From: SYOC01 sp964441775
Lineage (GTDB): Bacteria > Desulfobacterota > Binatia > Bin18
Direction of reading: 5' to 3'
Length of the DNA: 64,000 nucleotides
Assembly: GCA_964441775.1 (NCBI GenBank)
Contig: CAYTVL010000012.1
Span: 76,853 to 140,852, forward strand
Within the stretch, counting starts at the first letter, position 1. Each line of letters starts with the position of its first letter. The notes below the pieces were generated by a model. That model saw nothing but the letters and a program-made list of their open reading frames with translations, was not told where the DNA came from and ran no database searches. The position numbers and the translations under genes were made by a program. Of the stretch, positions 27,340 through 36,003 are shown piece by piece.

Positions 27340-28359
27340 ATGAAGTTAGCAGAACTGGCCCAACGGCTGCGGTGTGAACTGCGAGGCAACGGCGAGGTGG
27401 AGATTGCCGGCGTGAACGGAATTGACGACGCTGGTCCTGGGGAGTTGACCTTCGTAGCGAATGTCAAATACCTGGCGAAACTGCCGACCACGAAAGCCGC
27501 CGCCGTCATCCTCGCGCCCGGAGCGCCGGAGATTGCCTTGCCATCGCTGCGTACGGCGAATCCCTATTTTACCTTCGCCCAGGCCCTGGCGTTCTTTTAT
27601 ACTCCATATGCGCCCCCGGAAGGCGTTCATCCCACCGCCGTAATCGCTGCTTCAGCGAGGATTGGCGCGCGGGCGTCGATCGGACCGTATGTGGTTGTGG
27701 GGGACAATGTAGAAATCGGCGACGAGGCGCGCCTCTTGGCGCATGTGGTGATTTATCCCAACGTGAAGATCGGCAAAAACTTCACCGCGCACGCGGGCGT
27801 GATCGTGCGAGAAGGCTCGCATATTGGCGATCGCGTGGTGTTGCAAAATGGCGTCGTCATCGGTGGAGACGGGTTCGGTTACGTGCCGTTGCCCGACGGA
27901 GAAATTTACAAAATCCCGCAGACTGGCGCTGTCGTGTTGGAGGATGATGTGGAAATCGGGGCCAACACCACGATTGACCGTGCGACGGTGGGGAAAACCA
28001 TCATCCATCGTAGAGCGAAGATTGACAACTTGGTGCAAGTGGGCCACGGCTGCGATGTAGGAGAGGGGGCGCTGCTGGCCGCGCAGGTTGGCTTGTCCGG
28101 CAGTACGACCTTGGAAGCCGGTGTGCGTCTCGGTGGACAAGTGGGCGCGGCGGGGCATCTGACTGTGGGCAAGAATACGATGGTCGCTGCGCAAAGCGGC
28201 ATCCCGCACGATGTGCCGGCGAATTCGCTTATTGGTGGATATCCCGCAGTTGATATTGCGTCGTGGCGACGCTACTCCGCTGCTTTGCCCAAGCTACCTG
28301 ACATTTTGCGTCGGCTCCGTCGTCTTGAACGGTTAGTGGCGCAGAAAGAGGAAGACTAG
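27340..28359 (+). CDS. lpxD: UDP-3-O-(3-hydroxyacyl)glucosamine N-acyltransferase
   Basis: Adds the N-linked hydroxyacyl chain in the third step of lipid A synthesis, so the cell should have lipopolysaccharide. The 339-residue protein has the N-terminal uridine-binding domain (KLAELAQRLRCELRG, then a TFVANVKYLAKL block). A left-handed beta helix of hexapeptide repeats follows from about residue 100. The catalytic His is in VQVGHGCDVGEG, and a C-terminal helix ends the protein. ATG 27340 follows GGGGGAG. The gene stands alone rather than in the common bamA-lpxD-fabZ-lpxA cluster. Confidence 0.96.
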   Translation: MKLAELAQRLRCELRGNGEVEIAGVNGIDDAGPGELTFVANVKYLAKLPTTKAAAVILAPGAPEIALPSLRTANPYFTFAQALAFFYTPYAPPEGVHPTAVIAASARIGARASIGPYVVVGDNVEIGDEARLLAHVVIYPNVKIGKNFTAHAGVIVREGSHIGDRVVLQNGVVIGGDGFGYVPLPDGEIYKIPQTGAVVLEDDVEIGANTTIDRATVGKTIIHRRAKIDNLVQVGHGCDVGEGALLAAQVGLSGSTTLEAGVRLGGQVGAAGHLTVGKNTMVAAQSGIPHDVPANSLIGGYPAVDIASWRRYSAALPKLPDILRRLRRLERLVAQKEED

Positions 28360-28443
28360 AGAGACACTGCTCCAGAATTATGCTTTGCATTCCCGCCTGT
28401 GTGACCTTGGAACTTGAAATCTGGAACCTGGAACGAATTCCCC

Positions 28444-29049
28444 GTGGCGCAGGAAAAACATCCAACTGCTCAAAGTCTCCGTATCTCGGAACAAGACGAA
28501 CGTGCGCTTGTCGCTGCGATCGCTCGCCGTGAAGCGGATGCGCTTGAGCGACTGTATGAACGATACCGGATGGTTGTGTTCCATTTGGCGTTCAAAATCT
28601 TGAATAATCGAGAAAGCGCGGAAGAGGTCGTTCTTGAGGTATTCTGGCAAGTATGGCGCGAAGCTGAACGGTACGATGTGCACAGGGGCAGCATTGGCGC
28701 TTGGCTCGCCACGCTTGCACGCAGTCGGGCGATCGACGCCTTGCGGGCGCGTCGCAACAAATCGTCCGCCGAAGATAATGTTGAGAAAGTTAACTTGGCG
28801 GCTGACCCCGTCGACGAGCCGGAAGCCAGAGTCAGTTTGGCGCAACGCGCTGAGCTCGTGCGTTCTGCTCTGGATAGTTTACCGATGGAGCAGCGCACGG
28901 CGCTCGAGTTGTCATTTTTTCGTGGGTTGAGTCATATAGAAATCGCCGAGCAGTTACAGGAACCGCTTGGCACGGTAAAAACTCGCATTCGCTCCGCCAT
29001 GCTGCGGTTGCGTGAACGATTACGTCCTCTTCTTGGTGGCAAGGCATGA
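28444..29049 (+). CDS. ECF-type RNA polymerase sigma factor (SigK-like)
   Basis: About 201 residues with sigma region 2 (LERLYERYRMVVFHLAFKIL, then AEEVVLEVFWQVWREAERYD) and region 4 (MEQRTALELSFFRGLSHIEIAEQL, then GTVKTRIRSAMLRLRERL with the recognition helix). There is no region 3, as expected for group 4 sigma factors. The start is uncertain: GTG 28444 or TTG 28414, neither with a strong ribosome site. The stop overlaps the next start as ATGA, and that gene encodes an RskA-type anti-sigma factor, which supports SigK/RskA-like regulation. The controlled promoters are not known. Confidence 0.93.
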   Translation: MAQEKHPTAQSLRISEQDERALVAAIARREADALERLYERYRMVVFHLAFKILNNRESAEEVVLEVFWQVWREAERYDVHRGSIGAWLATLARSRAIDALRARRNKSSAEDNVEKVNLAADPVDEPEARVSLAQRAELVRSALDSLPMEQRTALELSFFRGLSHIEIAEQLQEPLGTVKTRIRSAMLRLRERLRPLLGGKA

Positions 29050-30215
29050 CGCACGAGGAATTGAAAGAACAACTGCCGTTGTACGTGCTGGGTGGTCTCG
29101 ACGCTGAGACTGCCGATGCCATCGAGCGCCATTTAGCCGAGTCCTGTGATTCCTGCGCGGCGGAAGTGCGTGAATGGCGGGAGGTGGCCGGCCTGATTCC
29201 TCTTGCCGTGACGCCTGGGGCGCCAAGCGACGCCACCCGAGACCGGTTGCTGGCGCGGGTGCGGCGCGATGCTGGTGACAAAGTTGTTCCGTTGCGTCCG
29301 CGCCGTTGGCGCATGACATGGGTGGCCGTTCCTTTAGCGGCGGCGGCAGCCTTACTGCTCACAATCGGATATCAACAATATCAATCCACTGTGCAGATGG
29401 CTGCTGACCAAACCGCGCGGGCTGACGCCATAGCCGCATTGCTCGCGCAAGAAAAAGAAAAACTTGCGGCGCGTGAAGCCGACGGGCGGCAACTGGCCGC
29501 GCGGTTCAGCGAGCAGAACGCCGCGATGGAAGAAAAACGAAAACAAGTGGCGCAATTGGAGGCGGCGCTTGCGCAACAACAAACCGAATTAACGGAACAG
29601 CGAAAACTTATGAGTCTCCGTGAACAAGAACTGGCGCAAGTGCGGAGCACGGGCTCCCGGCGGCAAGCTGAAACGACGGCCCACCAACAAGAAATCGCTG
29701 CGCTCCAAGCTGAGTTGGCGCGGCAACGGGATCGTGTAACAGCTAGTGAAAGTGAATTAAAAGAGTTGCGTATTGCTTTCGATCAACAACGAGCGCTGGT
29801 AGAAGCGAGCACGCGCGAAACTGCGCAACTTCGTGCAGCCGTAGCGCGACAACGCGGCGTCATCGAGGTGCTCACCGCCCCCGGGTTACGCGTTGGCTAT
29901 CTGCGACAAGCGAAATCCGACGTTTCCTCCCAGGGGCACGTGTTGTGGAACGAGCAAAAACGGGAGTGGTTGTTTTATGCATTCGGCTTGCCGTCGCCAC
30001 CGCCGGGCAAAGAGTATCAAGTATGGTTTATGACGGAACTTGAAGGCCCGGTCAGCGCGGGGGTGTTTACTCCTGATCAAACAGGGACCGGCGTGGTGTT
30101 AGCTGAAGCGCCATCGAAAATGCTTGGCAAAATCATGGCGACCGCAGTGACCCTTGAGCCGGCGGGAGGGTTGCCAAAGCCTTCGGGCGAAATGTACTTG
30201 CGTGGCTCGCTCTGA
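29046..30215 (+). CDS. RskA-type membrane anti-sigma factor with long coiled coil
   Basis: 389 residues. A zinc anti-sigma domain lies at the N-terminus (His29, Cys34, Cys37). One membrane span is at about residues 90-106 (WVAVPLAAAAALLLTIGY). A long periplasmic coiled coil rich in Gln, Glu and Ala covers about 115-285. A C-terminal RskA domain ends with EYQVWFMTELEGPVSAGVF and VTLEPAGGLPKPSGEMYL. The coiled coil is much longer than in standard RskA proteins and may act as a stalk reaching a cell-wall or outer-membrane signal. It overlaps the sigma gene by four bases. Its last 83 bases overlap the 3' end of the opposite-strand gene at 30133. Confidence 0.92.
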   Translation: MTHEELKEQLPLYVLGGLDAETADAIERHLAESCDSCAAEVREWREVAGLIPLAVTPGAPSDATRDRLLARVRRDAGDKVVPLRPRRWRMTWVAVPLAAAAALLLTIGYQQYQSTVQMAADQTARADAIAALLAQEKEKLAAREADGRQLAARFSEQNAAMEEKRKQVAQLEAALAQQQTELTEQRKLMSLREQELAQVRSTGSRRQAETTAHQQEIAALQAELARQRDRVTASESELKELRIAFDQQRALVEASTRETAQLRAAVARQRGVIEVLTAPGLRVGYLRQAKSDVSSQGHVLWNEQKREWLFYAFGLPSPPPGKEYQVWFMTELEGPVSAGVFTPDQTGTGVVLAEAPSKMLGKIMATAVTLEPAGGLPKPSGEMYLRGSL

Positions 30216-30543
30216 AGAACGGCGCTGGAAATTCAGCGGAGAGCGTTGTGCGCAGCTTGTCGGCATTCAGACCCAACGCCGCACAAATATTTTCAAATGA
30301 GAACGGCCAGCTTTCCCCCCGTGCTTGGACCCATTGCACGGTGGCTTGACATTCGCTCCAACTTTTTGCTCTGTCTCCCATGCTGTGTCCCTCTATGGCG
30401 CCAACGGCGTCCAACAAAACCGCTTGCATGAGGCGTTGTCCCCCATGCTCGTAGTGAAGTCGCATCAAAGCCGCGCTCACTAAAGGGCGCAGGGGAGAGG
30501 AAGCGCTTCCGGCAGGCGTTGTGTGACAAAGATGTCGTTCCAT
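30133..30543 (-). CDS. Conserved hypothetical protein with WPFSFENICAALGL motif
   Basis: A 136-residue protein starting at ATG 30543 with GAGGTG upstream. The middle reads as a helical unit (LMQAVLLDAVGAIEGH), followed by WPFSFENICAALGLNADKLR. I recall similar small proteins in deltaproteobacteria where a short helical segment precedes a PFSFE-x-C-x-LGL motif resembling a helix-turn-helix, but I know no function. The C-terminal roughly 28 residues are read antisense to the anti-sigma factor gene, so that tail may be non-conserved. The frame opens further up to 30672, but the added residues look like spacer. Confidence 0.6.
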   Translation of the reverse strand: MERHLCHTTPAGSASSPLRPLVSAALMRLHYEHGGQRLMQAVLLDAVGAIEGHSMGDRAKSWSECQATVQWVQARGESWPFSFENICAALGLNADKLRTTLSAEFPAPFFRASHASTFRPKALATLPPAQGSLRSP

Positions 30544-30823
30544 CGCTGAGCACCTCAGTCCTTTCATACGAAGGCGTGCATGAATTGGATGGAGAACACG
30601 GATTCTCCCCTGGTGTTTTTCTGCCTTCTTTCCGTGCAATCCAAACTTACTGCTGCTTCCGTATAGACACACAGAATCTATTCCCTGGGGATTGCAACAC
30701 CGAAGAACGCAGCTCGTGCTGCCGTGAGAGAAAGGCCATTTTCACCAATGGAGCCGAATACGCTTCTGCTCTCGCACCATAACAATGCACCGTATTCGGT
30801 TCCGTAGTAAGGAGGAACTTGCC

Positions 30824-32392
30824 GTGAAACCGAAGAAATCATTACCCGCACTTACCGCAGCGGCGCTGCTGTTGCTGCAAGGCATGCCGCTTCCATCCGC
30901 CCAGGCGGCGAGCCACCGTGAGGCGCCGCTGATCGCGAACGACCCGACGGCGGACATTACCGATTTTTATATGTTTCGCAGTTGGGTGGACCCGAACAAA
31001 GTCGTGTTCATCATGAACGTGATTCCTGGACAAGAACCCAGCTCGGGGCCGAACTATTTCAATTTCGGCGACGACGTTTCTTACAAGATTAACATTGACA
31101 CGAATGGTGACGGCGTAGCGGAGGACATTGTCTACAAAATCCGCTTTAAGACCGAAATCCGCGGCGTTGTCGATCAACTCCAGCTTCCCGTAGCGGACGC
31201 CGCCGTGCCGCCTATTACCGCCCTTGATGGGCCAGGCTCCGAGGGATTGGGGGTGCGACAGAGTTTTGTGGTGAAGGAAATTCGCGGAGGCAACCACCCT
31301 CAGACCACTGAGATCGGTTCTGGCTTTGCCGTGCCGTCGAACGTGGGACCGAGAACCATGCCCAACTACGAAGCGTTGGCCGCCAAGGGCATCTATCCTT
31401 TGACTAATGGCGGACGCGTCTTTGCCGGACAGCGCGATGAGACGTTTTACATCGATCTCGGCGCCGTATTCGACACGATTAATCTCCGCGCCCCCGCCCC
31501 GATTTTGAGTGCGGCGCAAGATGGAGATGACACCAAGAATTTTGGCGGAGTTGATCACTTTTCTGGCTTCAATGTCAACTCTATCGCCATTGAAGTTCCT
31601 ATTGCTACATTGACAAATAAGCCGAATGCCGTGATCGGCGCTTATGCGTCGACTGAACGACACCACCAAACCATACACAGAGGCGCCCCGCTCAAGCTTG
31701 AGGATGACGAAGAGAGAGAAGAGTTGTTGTTCGGCAGAGGGAAGTTCGTGCAGGTGCAACGCTTGGCGAATCCTCTGGTGAACGAGGTCATTATCGGTAC
31801 GCCAAAAAAAGATCTGTGGAACGCGACCGAGCCGGAGGATGAAGCGAAATTTCTTGATTTCTACCAGAGCCCGCGTCTGACCACTGTGCTCAATTTGTTG
31901 TTCGGGACGAGCTTTCCTGACAAGAATCGCAAAGATCTCATTAACGTGCTGCTTAAATATGGCAATCAGCCGCAAAATGGGACATGCTCCAAAGCTAACC
32001 CGTGCTCTGAACTCTTACGCCTGAACCTGGCTACGCAGCCAACGCTGCCGGTACACCAGAAGCGGTTGACCGTGCTAGCTGGTGATAACGCAGGCTGGCC
32101 CAATGGCCGTCGCCCCAATGATGACGTGACCGACATTGCGCTCCGTGTCGTGGCTGGCTTGCTCGTCCTGCCTCCCGGGTCGGTGCCGAACCTTGGCGAT
32201 GGCGTGAATTTCAACATTGGCTCCCCCGGCGCCGGAGTGGAAGATGGCATGGGCAACTACGGTACGCCAGGCAAACATCTCGACACCACTACCACTGGCA
32301 TTGCCGAAGAATTCCCCTTCCTTCCCACTCCGCATAACGGCCGGGACCGCCGCCATATCGATTGTGGTAACCCTAATGGAGATCCTTGCTGA
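30824..32392 (+). CDS. Secreted DUF4331 protein
   Basis: 522 residues with a signal peptide (basic start, then ALTAAALLLLQGMPLPSAQA, cleavage likely before ASHREAP). The mature N-terminus SHREAPLIANDPTADITDFYMF is the hallmark of the DUF4331 family. These are exported proteins of unknown function, often found near TPR proteins and metal transporters. A DTNGDG calcium-loop-like stretch follows near residue 85. GTG 30824 is chosen because GGAGG lies eight bases upstream and the signal peptide starts there; the frame is open to 30785. It heads a plus-strand set with the TPR and NicO genes. Confidence 0.93.
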   Translation: MKPKKSLPALTAAALLLLQGMPLPSAQAASHREAPLIANDPTADITDFYMFRSWVDPNKVVFIMNVIPGQEPSSGPNYFNFGDDVSYKINIDTNGDGVAEDIVYKIRFKTEIRGVVDQLQLPVADAAVPPITALDGPGSEGLGVRQSFVVKEIRGGNHPQTTEIGSGFAVPSNVGPRTMPNYEALAAKGIYPLTNGGRVFAGQRDETFYIDLGAVFDTINLRAPAPILSAAQDGDDTKNFGGVDHFSGFNVNSIAIEVPIATLTNKPNAVIGAYASTERHHQTIHRGAPLKLEDDEEREELLFGRGKFVQVQRLANPLVNEVIIGTPKKDLWNATEPEDEAKFLDFYQSPRLTTVLNLLFGTSFPDKNRKDLINVLLKYGNQPQNGTCSKANPCSELLRLNLATQPTLPVHQKRLTVLAGDNAGWPNGRRPNDDVTDIALRVVAGLLVLPPGSVPNLGDGVNFNIGSPGAGVEDGMGNYGTPGKHLDTTTTGIAEEFPFLPTPHNGRDRRHIDCGNPNGDPC

Positions 32393-32476
32393 GATAGAGC
32401 TAATATAGCAGGAACGATCAGAGGGGGACGTTCACTTGAGCATCCTCCTCATGACGAAAGACGTAACGAGCACGTC

Positions 32477-33814
32477 ATGCCTTCGAGAAAAATCCTTCTA
32501 CTGCTGGGGCTCTGTGTGAGTGGAGCGATTGTGGTCGGACTAAGAACCTGGCGCTCCACTGCTCCTGCGGTTTCTTCTACACCTACTCCTGCCCCCGCGG
32601 CTAATCCCGTCGCATCAACGAAAATCGCGAAGACCGCAACTCCTGCCGATCGCGCCATTCAGAGTGCTAAGGAGAAACTGACCGCGCAGCCCCAAGATAG
32701 TGCGCTGGCTGTGGCGCTGGCTGCGGCCTATATGCAGAAAGCACGGGAATCCGGAGACGCCAGCTATTACGGACGCGCGGAGGCCGCAGTCAAACAAGCC
32801 TTATCTGTACAGCCCGATTCTGTCGAAGCGCTGCGCGCCTTGGCGTGGGTGCAAACCGGCAAGCATGAATTTCGCGAAGCCCTGACGACGGCGGAACGCT
32901 TGCAGGAACGACTCCCCAACGATCCGCTTGTATACGGCCTGTTGGGCGACGCGGCTGTTGAGCTAGGCCAGTATGACCGTGCGGAGGAAGCGTTTCAGAA
33001 AATGCTTGATCTGCGCCCCGGGGTGGCGTCGTATAGCCGCGCCGCCTATTTACGAGAGTTGTACGGTGATCCCGTGGGCGCCGTTGTCTTCATGGAGCGC
33101 GCGGCCCAAGCTGCGGATATCAAAGAGCCAGAGCCCTTGGCCTGGTGTCTCGTGCAACTGGGGCATCTGTATTTCAACCAAGGTCGTTTAGGAAAAGCGG
33201 AAATCGCCTACAACAACGCGCTGATCGCTTTCCCGCAATATTACCAAGGTCTGGCTGCACTTGGTCGAATTCGTGGGGCGGAGAAACATTATCAGGAAGC
33301 AATTGACCTCTACCGACAAGCGGTGGACATCGTGCCTGCCCCGGACTTGATCGCGGCGTTAGGCGATTTGCTGATGTTGTCTGGCAAGGCTGAAGAAGCG
33401 GAGAAGCAATATCACCTGGTTGAATATATCGAACATGTCAACGAAGTGAACCAAGTGGCGTACACACGCCAGTTAGGGTTGTTTTATGCGGACCACGACC
33501 GGCAACTGGAGGAGGCTGAGAAGTTGGCCGAGGCTGAAGCACAGCGCCGGCGAGATATCTATTCGTCCGACACCCTGGCTTGGGTGTATTATAAAAGAGG
33601 ACGTTTTGCCGAGGCGCAGGCGGCGATGACGCGAGCGCTTCGGTTAGGAACGCAAGATGCGCTCTTGCTGTTTCATGCGGGGATGATCGCCCAGGGGCTT
33701 GGCGACAAGGCGCAGGCGAGAGACTACCTCCAGCGCGCTGTCGAGACGAACCCGTATTTTGCCCTGCGCGATGGAGAGACTGCGCGAAAGACACTTACTG
33801 AGCTGGAGCGCTAA
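32477..33814 (+). CDS. TPR-repeat protein with N-terminal membrane anchor
   Basis: 445 residues. An N-terminal hydrophobic segment (about 5-22, ILLLLGLCVSGAIVVGL) is followed by a Pro/Thr/Ala-rich linker and then at least eight tetratricopeptide-like repeats. Examples are PDSVEALRALAWVQTGKHEF, NDPLVYGLLGDAAVELGQYD and a final GMIAQGLGDKAQARDYLQRA. It is probably anchored in the inner membrane with repeats in the periplasm and serves as a scaffold. It lies 84 bases after DUF4331 and 145 bases before the NicO transporter, a trio I have seen together in other genomes. Confidence 0.9.
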   Translation: MPSRKILLLLGLCVSGAIVVGLRTWRSTAPAVSSTPTPAPAANPVASTKIAKTATPADRAIQSAKEKLTAQPQDSALAVALAAAYMQKARESGDASYYGRAEAAVKQALSVQPDSVEALRALAWVQTGKHEFREALTTAERLQERLPNDPLVYGLLGDAAVELGQYDRAEEAFQKMLDLRPGVASYSRAAYLRELYGDPVGAVVFMERAAQAADIKEPEPLAWCLVQLGHLYFNQGRLGKAEIAYNNALIAFPQYYQGLAALGRIRGAEKHYQEAIDLYRQAVDIVPAPDLIAALGDLLMLSGKAEEAEKQYHLVEYIEHVNEVNQVAYTRQLGLFYADHDRQLEEAEKLAEAEAQRRRDIYSSDTLAWVYYKRGRFAEAQAAMTRALRLGTQDALLLFHAGMIAQGLGDKAQARDYLQRAVETNPYFALRDGETARKTLTELER

Positions 33815-33846
33815 ACCAGGATTGAAAAGATTGGCACGCTAGAGAT

Positions 33847-33929
33847 GTCACCCTGAACGAAGTGAAGGGTCTCATCCTGAGATTCTTTGCAGAGTTTATC
33901 CTGAGTGAAGTCGAAGGGCTCAGAATGAC
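33847..33929. repeat. Palindromic dispersed repeat, GTCATTCTGAG family, copy 2
   Basis: An 83-base element ending GGGCTCAGAATGAC. By direct count, 71 of 83 bases equal the reverse complement of 37449-37531. Just outside, AGAGATGTCA (33841-33850) and TGACATCTCT (33926-33935) form perfect 10-base flanking inverted repeats. It sits between the TPR and NicO genes. Confidence 0.85.
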
Positions 33930-33959
33930 ATCTCTTCAAAGGTACAGGGAGAAAGAGTC

Positions 33960-35534
33960 ATGGGTGCGAGGTTAGTGAAGATCACTATTCAACTCTATCT
34001 ACTTCGCGTCGTGCTTGCGGCGTTCAGGAAACAAAGCCCTGCGGTTTGGCTCGGCGTGGTTTGCTGGCTCTTCACGTTGTTTCTTTCTGGTTCTGTCTTC
34101 GCGCACCCGATGGGAAATTTCAGCGTAAATCATTTCTCCAGTCTGGAAATCCATCCCACTCTTGTTCGAGTGCTCTACATTATTGACATGGCTGAGATCC
34201 AGACATTTCAAGAGCTGCAAGAGCATAACCTCAATCCTCAGCCTGACGATCCCGCCGTTCTTGCCTATCGAGACCAGAAGATTGAGGAGCTCTGTCGTGG
34301 CCTGGTCCTCCAAAGCGACGGCCAGGCAATGACGCTTGTCACAAAGACTGCTGCTCTCAGTTTTCCTCCTGGCGCTGGGGGGCTATCGACCATGCGGTTT
34401 ACTGCTGTGTATGAGGCGCACTTGGAGACATTGTCCGGGGACGTGACATACGAGGATCACAATTATTCGCAGCGGGCCGGTTGGAAAGAGATTGTCGCCA
34501 GCTCCTTCGAAGGAGCGACCTTGCGCAATGCGTCCGTGCCTGTGGAGAGCAAAAGTCAACAATTGACAAACTATGCGGAGAACCTGATCCAAGCGCCGCC
34601 ACAAACGCTGCAGGCGGCGCTGACTTTTGCGATTCCGGCCGCTGCGCGAGCGCTTGCCGCCGCGTCTCCTGCGCCAGAAGGCAGCGCGGCCCTTGCCCGA
34701 ACAGACGTACAAACGCCACGCTCTATGCTGACCGAACTGATGACGGCGCCGCAGTTGAGCGCCGGAGTACTGCTCTTTTCGCTCTTGATTGCTGTTGGGC
34801 TCGGCGCTTTTCACGCACTGGAGCCGGGGCACGGAAAGACGCTGGTGGCGGCCTATTTAGTGGGTTCACGCGGCACGGCGTGGCACGCGTTGATCCTGGG
34901 ACTCACGGTGACGGCGAGCCACACCATCGGCGTCTATGCCCTTGGCGGCGTAGCGCTTTTCGCTTCGCAGTACATCGTGCCTGAACAATTGTACCCTTGG
35001 TTGGGTTTGACCTCCGGCTTGTTGATTGTTGGGACAGGATTGTTTCTGCTCGGACGAGCGCTGGAACGGCAGGGTCATGCCGGACACTCGCATGCTCACT
35101 TTGGTCACACGCACGACCATGCCGGACATGCCCATGACGCCGATCACGAGCATGACCACGAGCACTCACACGATCACCATCAGCCCCCCGCCAACGAAGA
35201 GGTCGGCTACGGCGCCTTGATCACGTTAGGCGTCACTGGCGGTTTGATTCCGTGCCCCGCCGCGTTGGTCGTGCTCCTCAGCGCGGTGGCGTTGCATCGT
35301 ATCGCCTTTGGATTGCTCTTGATCGTAGCGTTCAGTGTGGGGCTGGCGGTGGTATTGGTGAGCGCCGGGTTGCTGCTGGTGTCGGCTCGCGGTGTGGTGC
35401 AACGTTGGCAAGGAGCAGGGCGTTGGGTGGAGTATCTTCCGTTTCTGTCACCTTTGGTGATTACTCCTCTTGGCGTGATGATCACCGTGCGTTCGTTCCT
35501 TGGCACGGGACTCCTGTCGGGACTTTCATTCTGA
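33960..35534 (+). CDS. NicO/RcnA-type nickel-cobalt transporter with periplasmic N-terminal domain
   Basis: 524 residues. A membrane segment near residues 28-48 leads into a roughly 200-residue exported domain beginning HPMGNFSVNHFSSLEIHP. The transport domain follows, with the NicO signature HALEPGHGKTLVAAYLVGSRG and a further ASHTIGVYALGG segment. A long loop rich in His and Asp lies at about 373-410, typical of RcnA-like nickel/cobalt exporters. A second PCPAAL motif and terminal membrane helices complete the fold. Transport direction (efflux or uptake) cannot be decided. It follows DUF4331 and TPR genes, suggesting metal handling at the envelope. Confidence 0.9.
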   Translation: MGARLVKITIQLYLLRVVLAAFRKQSPAVWLGVVCWLFTLFLSGSVFAHPMGNFSVNHFSSLEIHPTLVRVLYIIDMAEIQTFQELQEHNLNPQPDDPAVLAYRDQKIEELCRGLVLQSDGQAMTLVTKTAALSFPPGAGGLSTMRFTAVYEAHLETLSGDVTYEDHNYSQRAGWKEIVASSFEGATLRNASVPVESKSQQLTNYAENLIQAPPQTLQAALTFAIPAAARALAAASPAPEGSAALARTDVQTPRSMLTELMTAPQLSAGVLLFSLLIAVGLGAFHALEPGHGKTLVAAYLVGSRGTAWHALILGLTVTASHTIGVYALGGVALFASQYIVPEQLYPWLGLTSGLLIVGTGLFLLGRALERQGHAGHSHAHFGHTHDHAGHAHDADHEHDHEHSHDHHQPPANEEVGYGALITLGVTGGLIPCPAALVVLLSAVALHRIAFGLLLIVAFSVGLAVVLVSAGLLLVSARGVVQRWQGAGRWVEYLPFLSPLVITPLGVMITVRSFLGTGLLSGLSF

Positions 35535-35613
35535 AAACATGGAGCGTGAGCGAGTACGCCCCGTCTGTCTCTCAGGAAGTCGCCCAAGATATAGATTCGG
35601 ATAGTACACTCCC

Positions 35614-35690
35614 TGTTTGTGCGCCACCGTCGGCTTGCCCGACAGTGTAAGTAGACCACACGGTTAGCAAGCTAACCGTGGCGCACCAAA
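35614..35690. repeat. Compound palindromic repeat with CACGGTTAGC dyad
   Basis: CACGGTTAGC (35659-35668) and GCTAACCGTG (35671-35680) form a perfect 10-bp stem with a two-base loop. Outer arms TGCGCCAC and GTGGCGCA enclose it, and a small GTCGG/CCGAC stem lies inside. It looks like a non-autonomous palindromic element. The rest of the gap 35535-36003 holds another repeat and no convincing gene. Confidence 0.65.
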
Positions 35691-35871
35691 ATCCAAAATA
35701 TAGGAACTCAAAGACCGGACCAGCCAAGACGGCGCGACCCGGATTGCGTTTCAATCCAATAGTTGCCGATGCCCAGATGGGGCCACACGCAGCGCTCTCC
35801 CTCTTCCCGCGGCGTGTGCGTGGCTTCTTAGGACTGTGAGCCAAAACCTAAAAACGAAAGTCGAAGAGCCT

Positions 35872-35958
35872 GTCATTGCGAGGAGTCGCAGACGACGAAG
35901 CAATCTCGCAAGTGCCGAAAAAACTGGGCCAAGATTGCTTCGCTATGCTCGCAATGAC
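35872..35958. repeat. Palindromic repeat, GTCATTGCGAG type
   Basis: An 87-base element with perfect 11-base ends GTCATTGCGAG and CTCGCAATGAC. An inner stem pairs GAAGCAATCT with AGATTGCTTC. It resembles the GTCATTCTGAG repeats in plan but differs in sequence. It lies 45 bases beyond the 3' end of the CmcJ/NvfI-like gene. Confidence 0.8.
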
Positions 35959-36003
35959 ACCTCCAACCTTTTGGCCTACTGGAGGAGTTTTGTCCCATAA
36001 TCC

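Noticed and set aside
35572..35844. 90-residue minus-strand frame downstream of NicO
   Set aside because: Its second half is a translation of the compound palindromic repeat, and nothing in the first half looks like a protein family.
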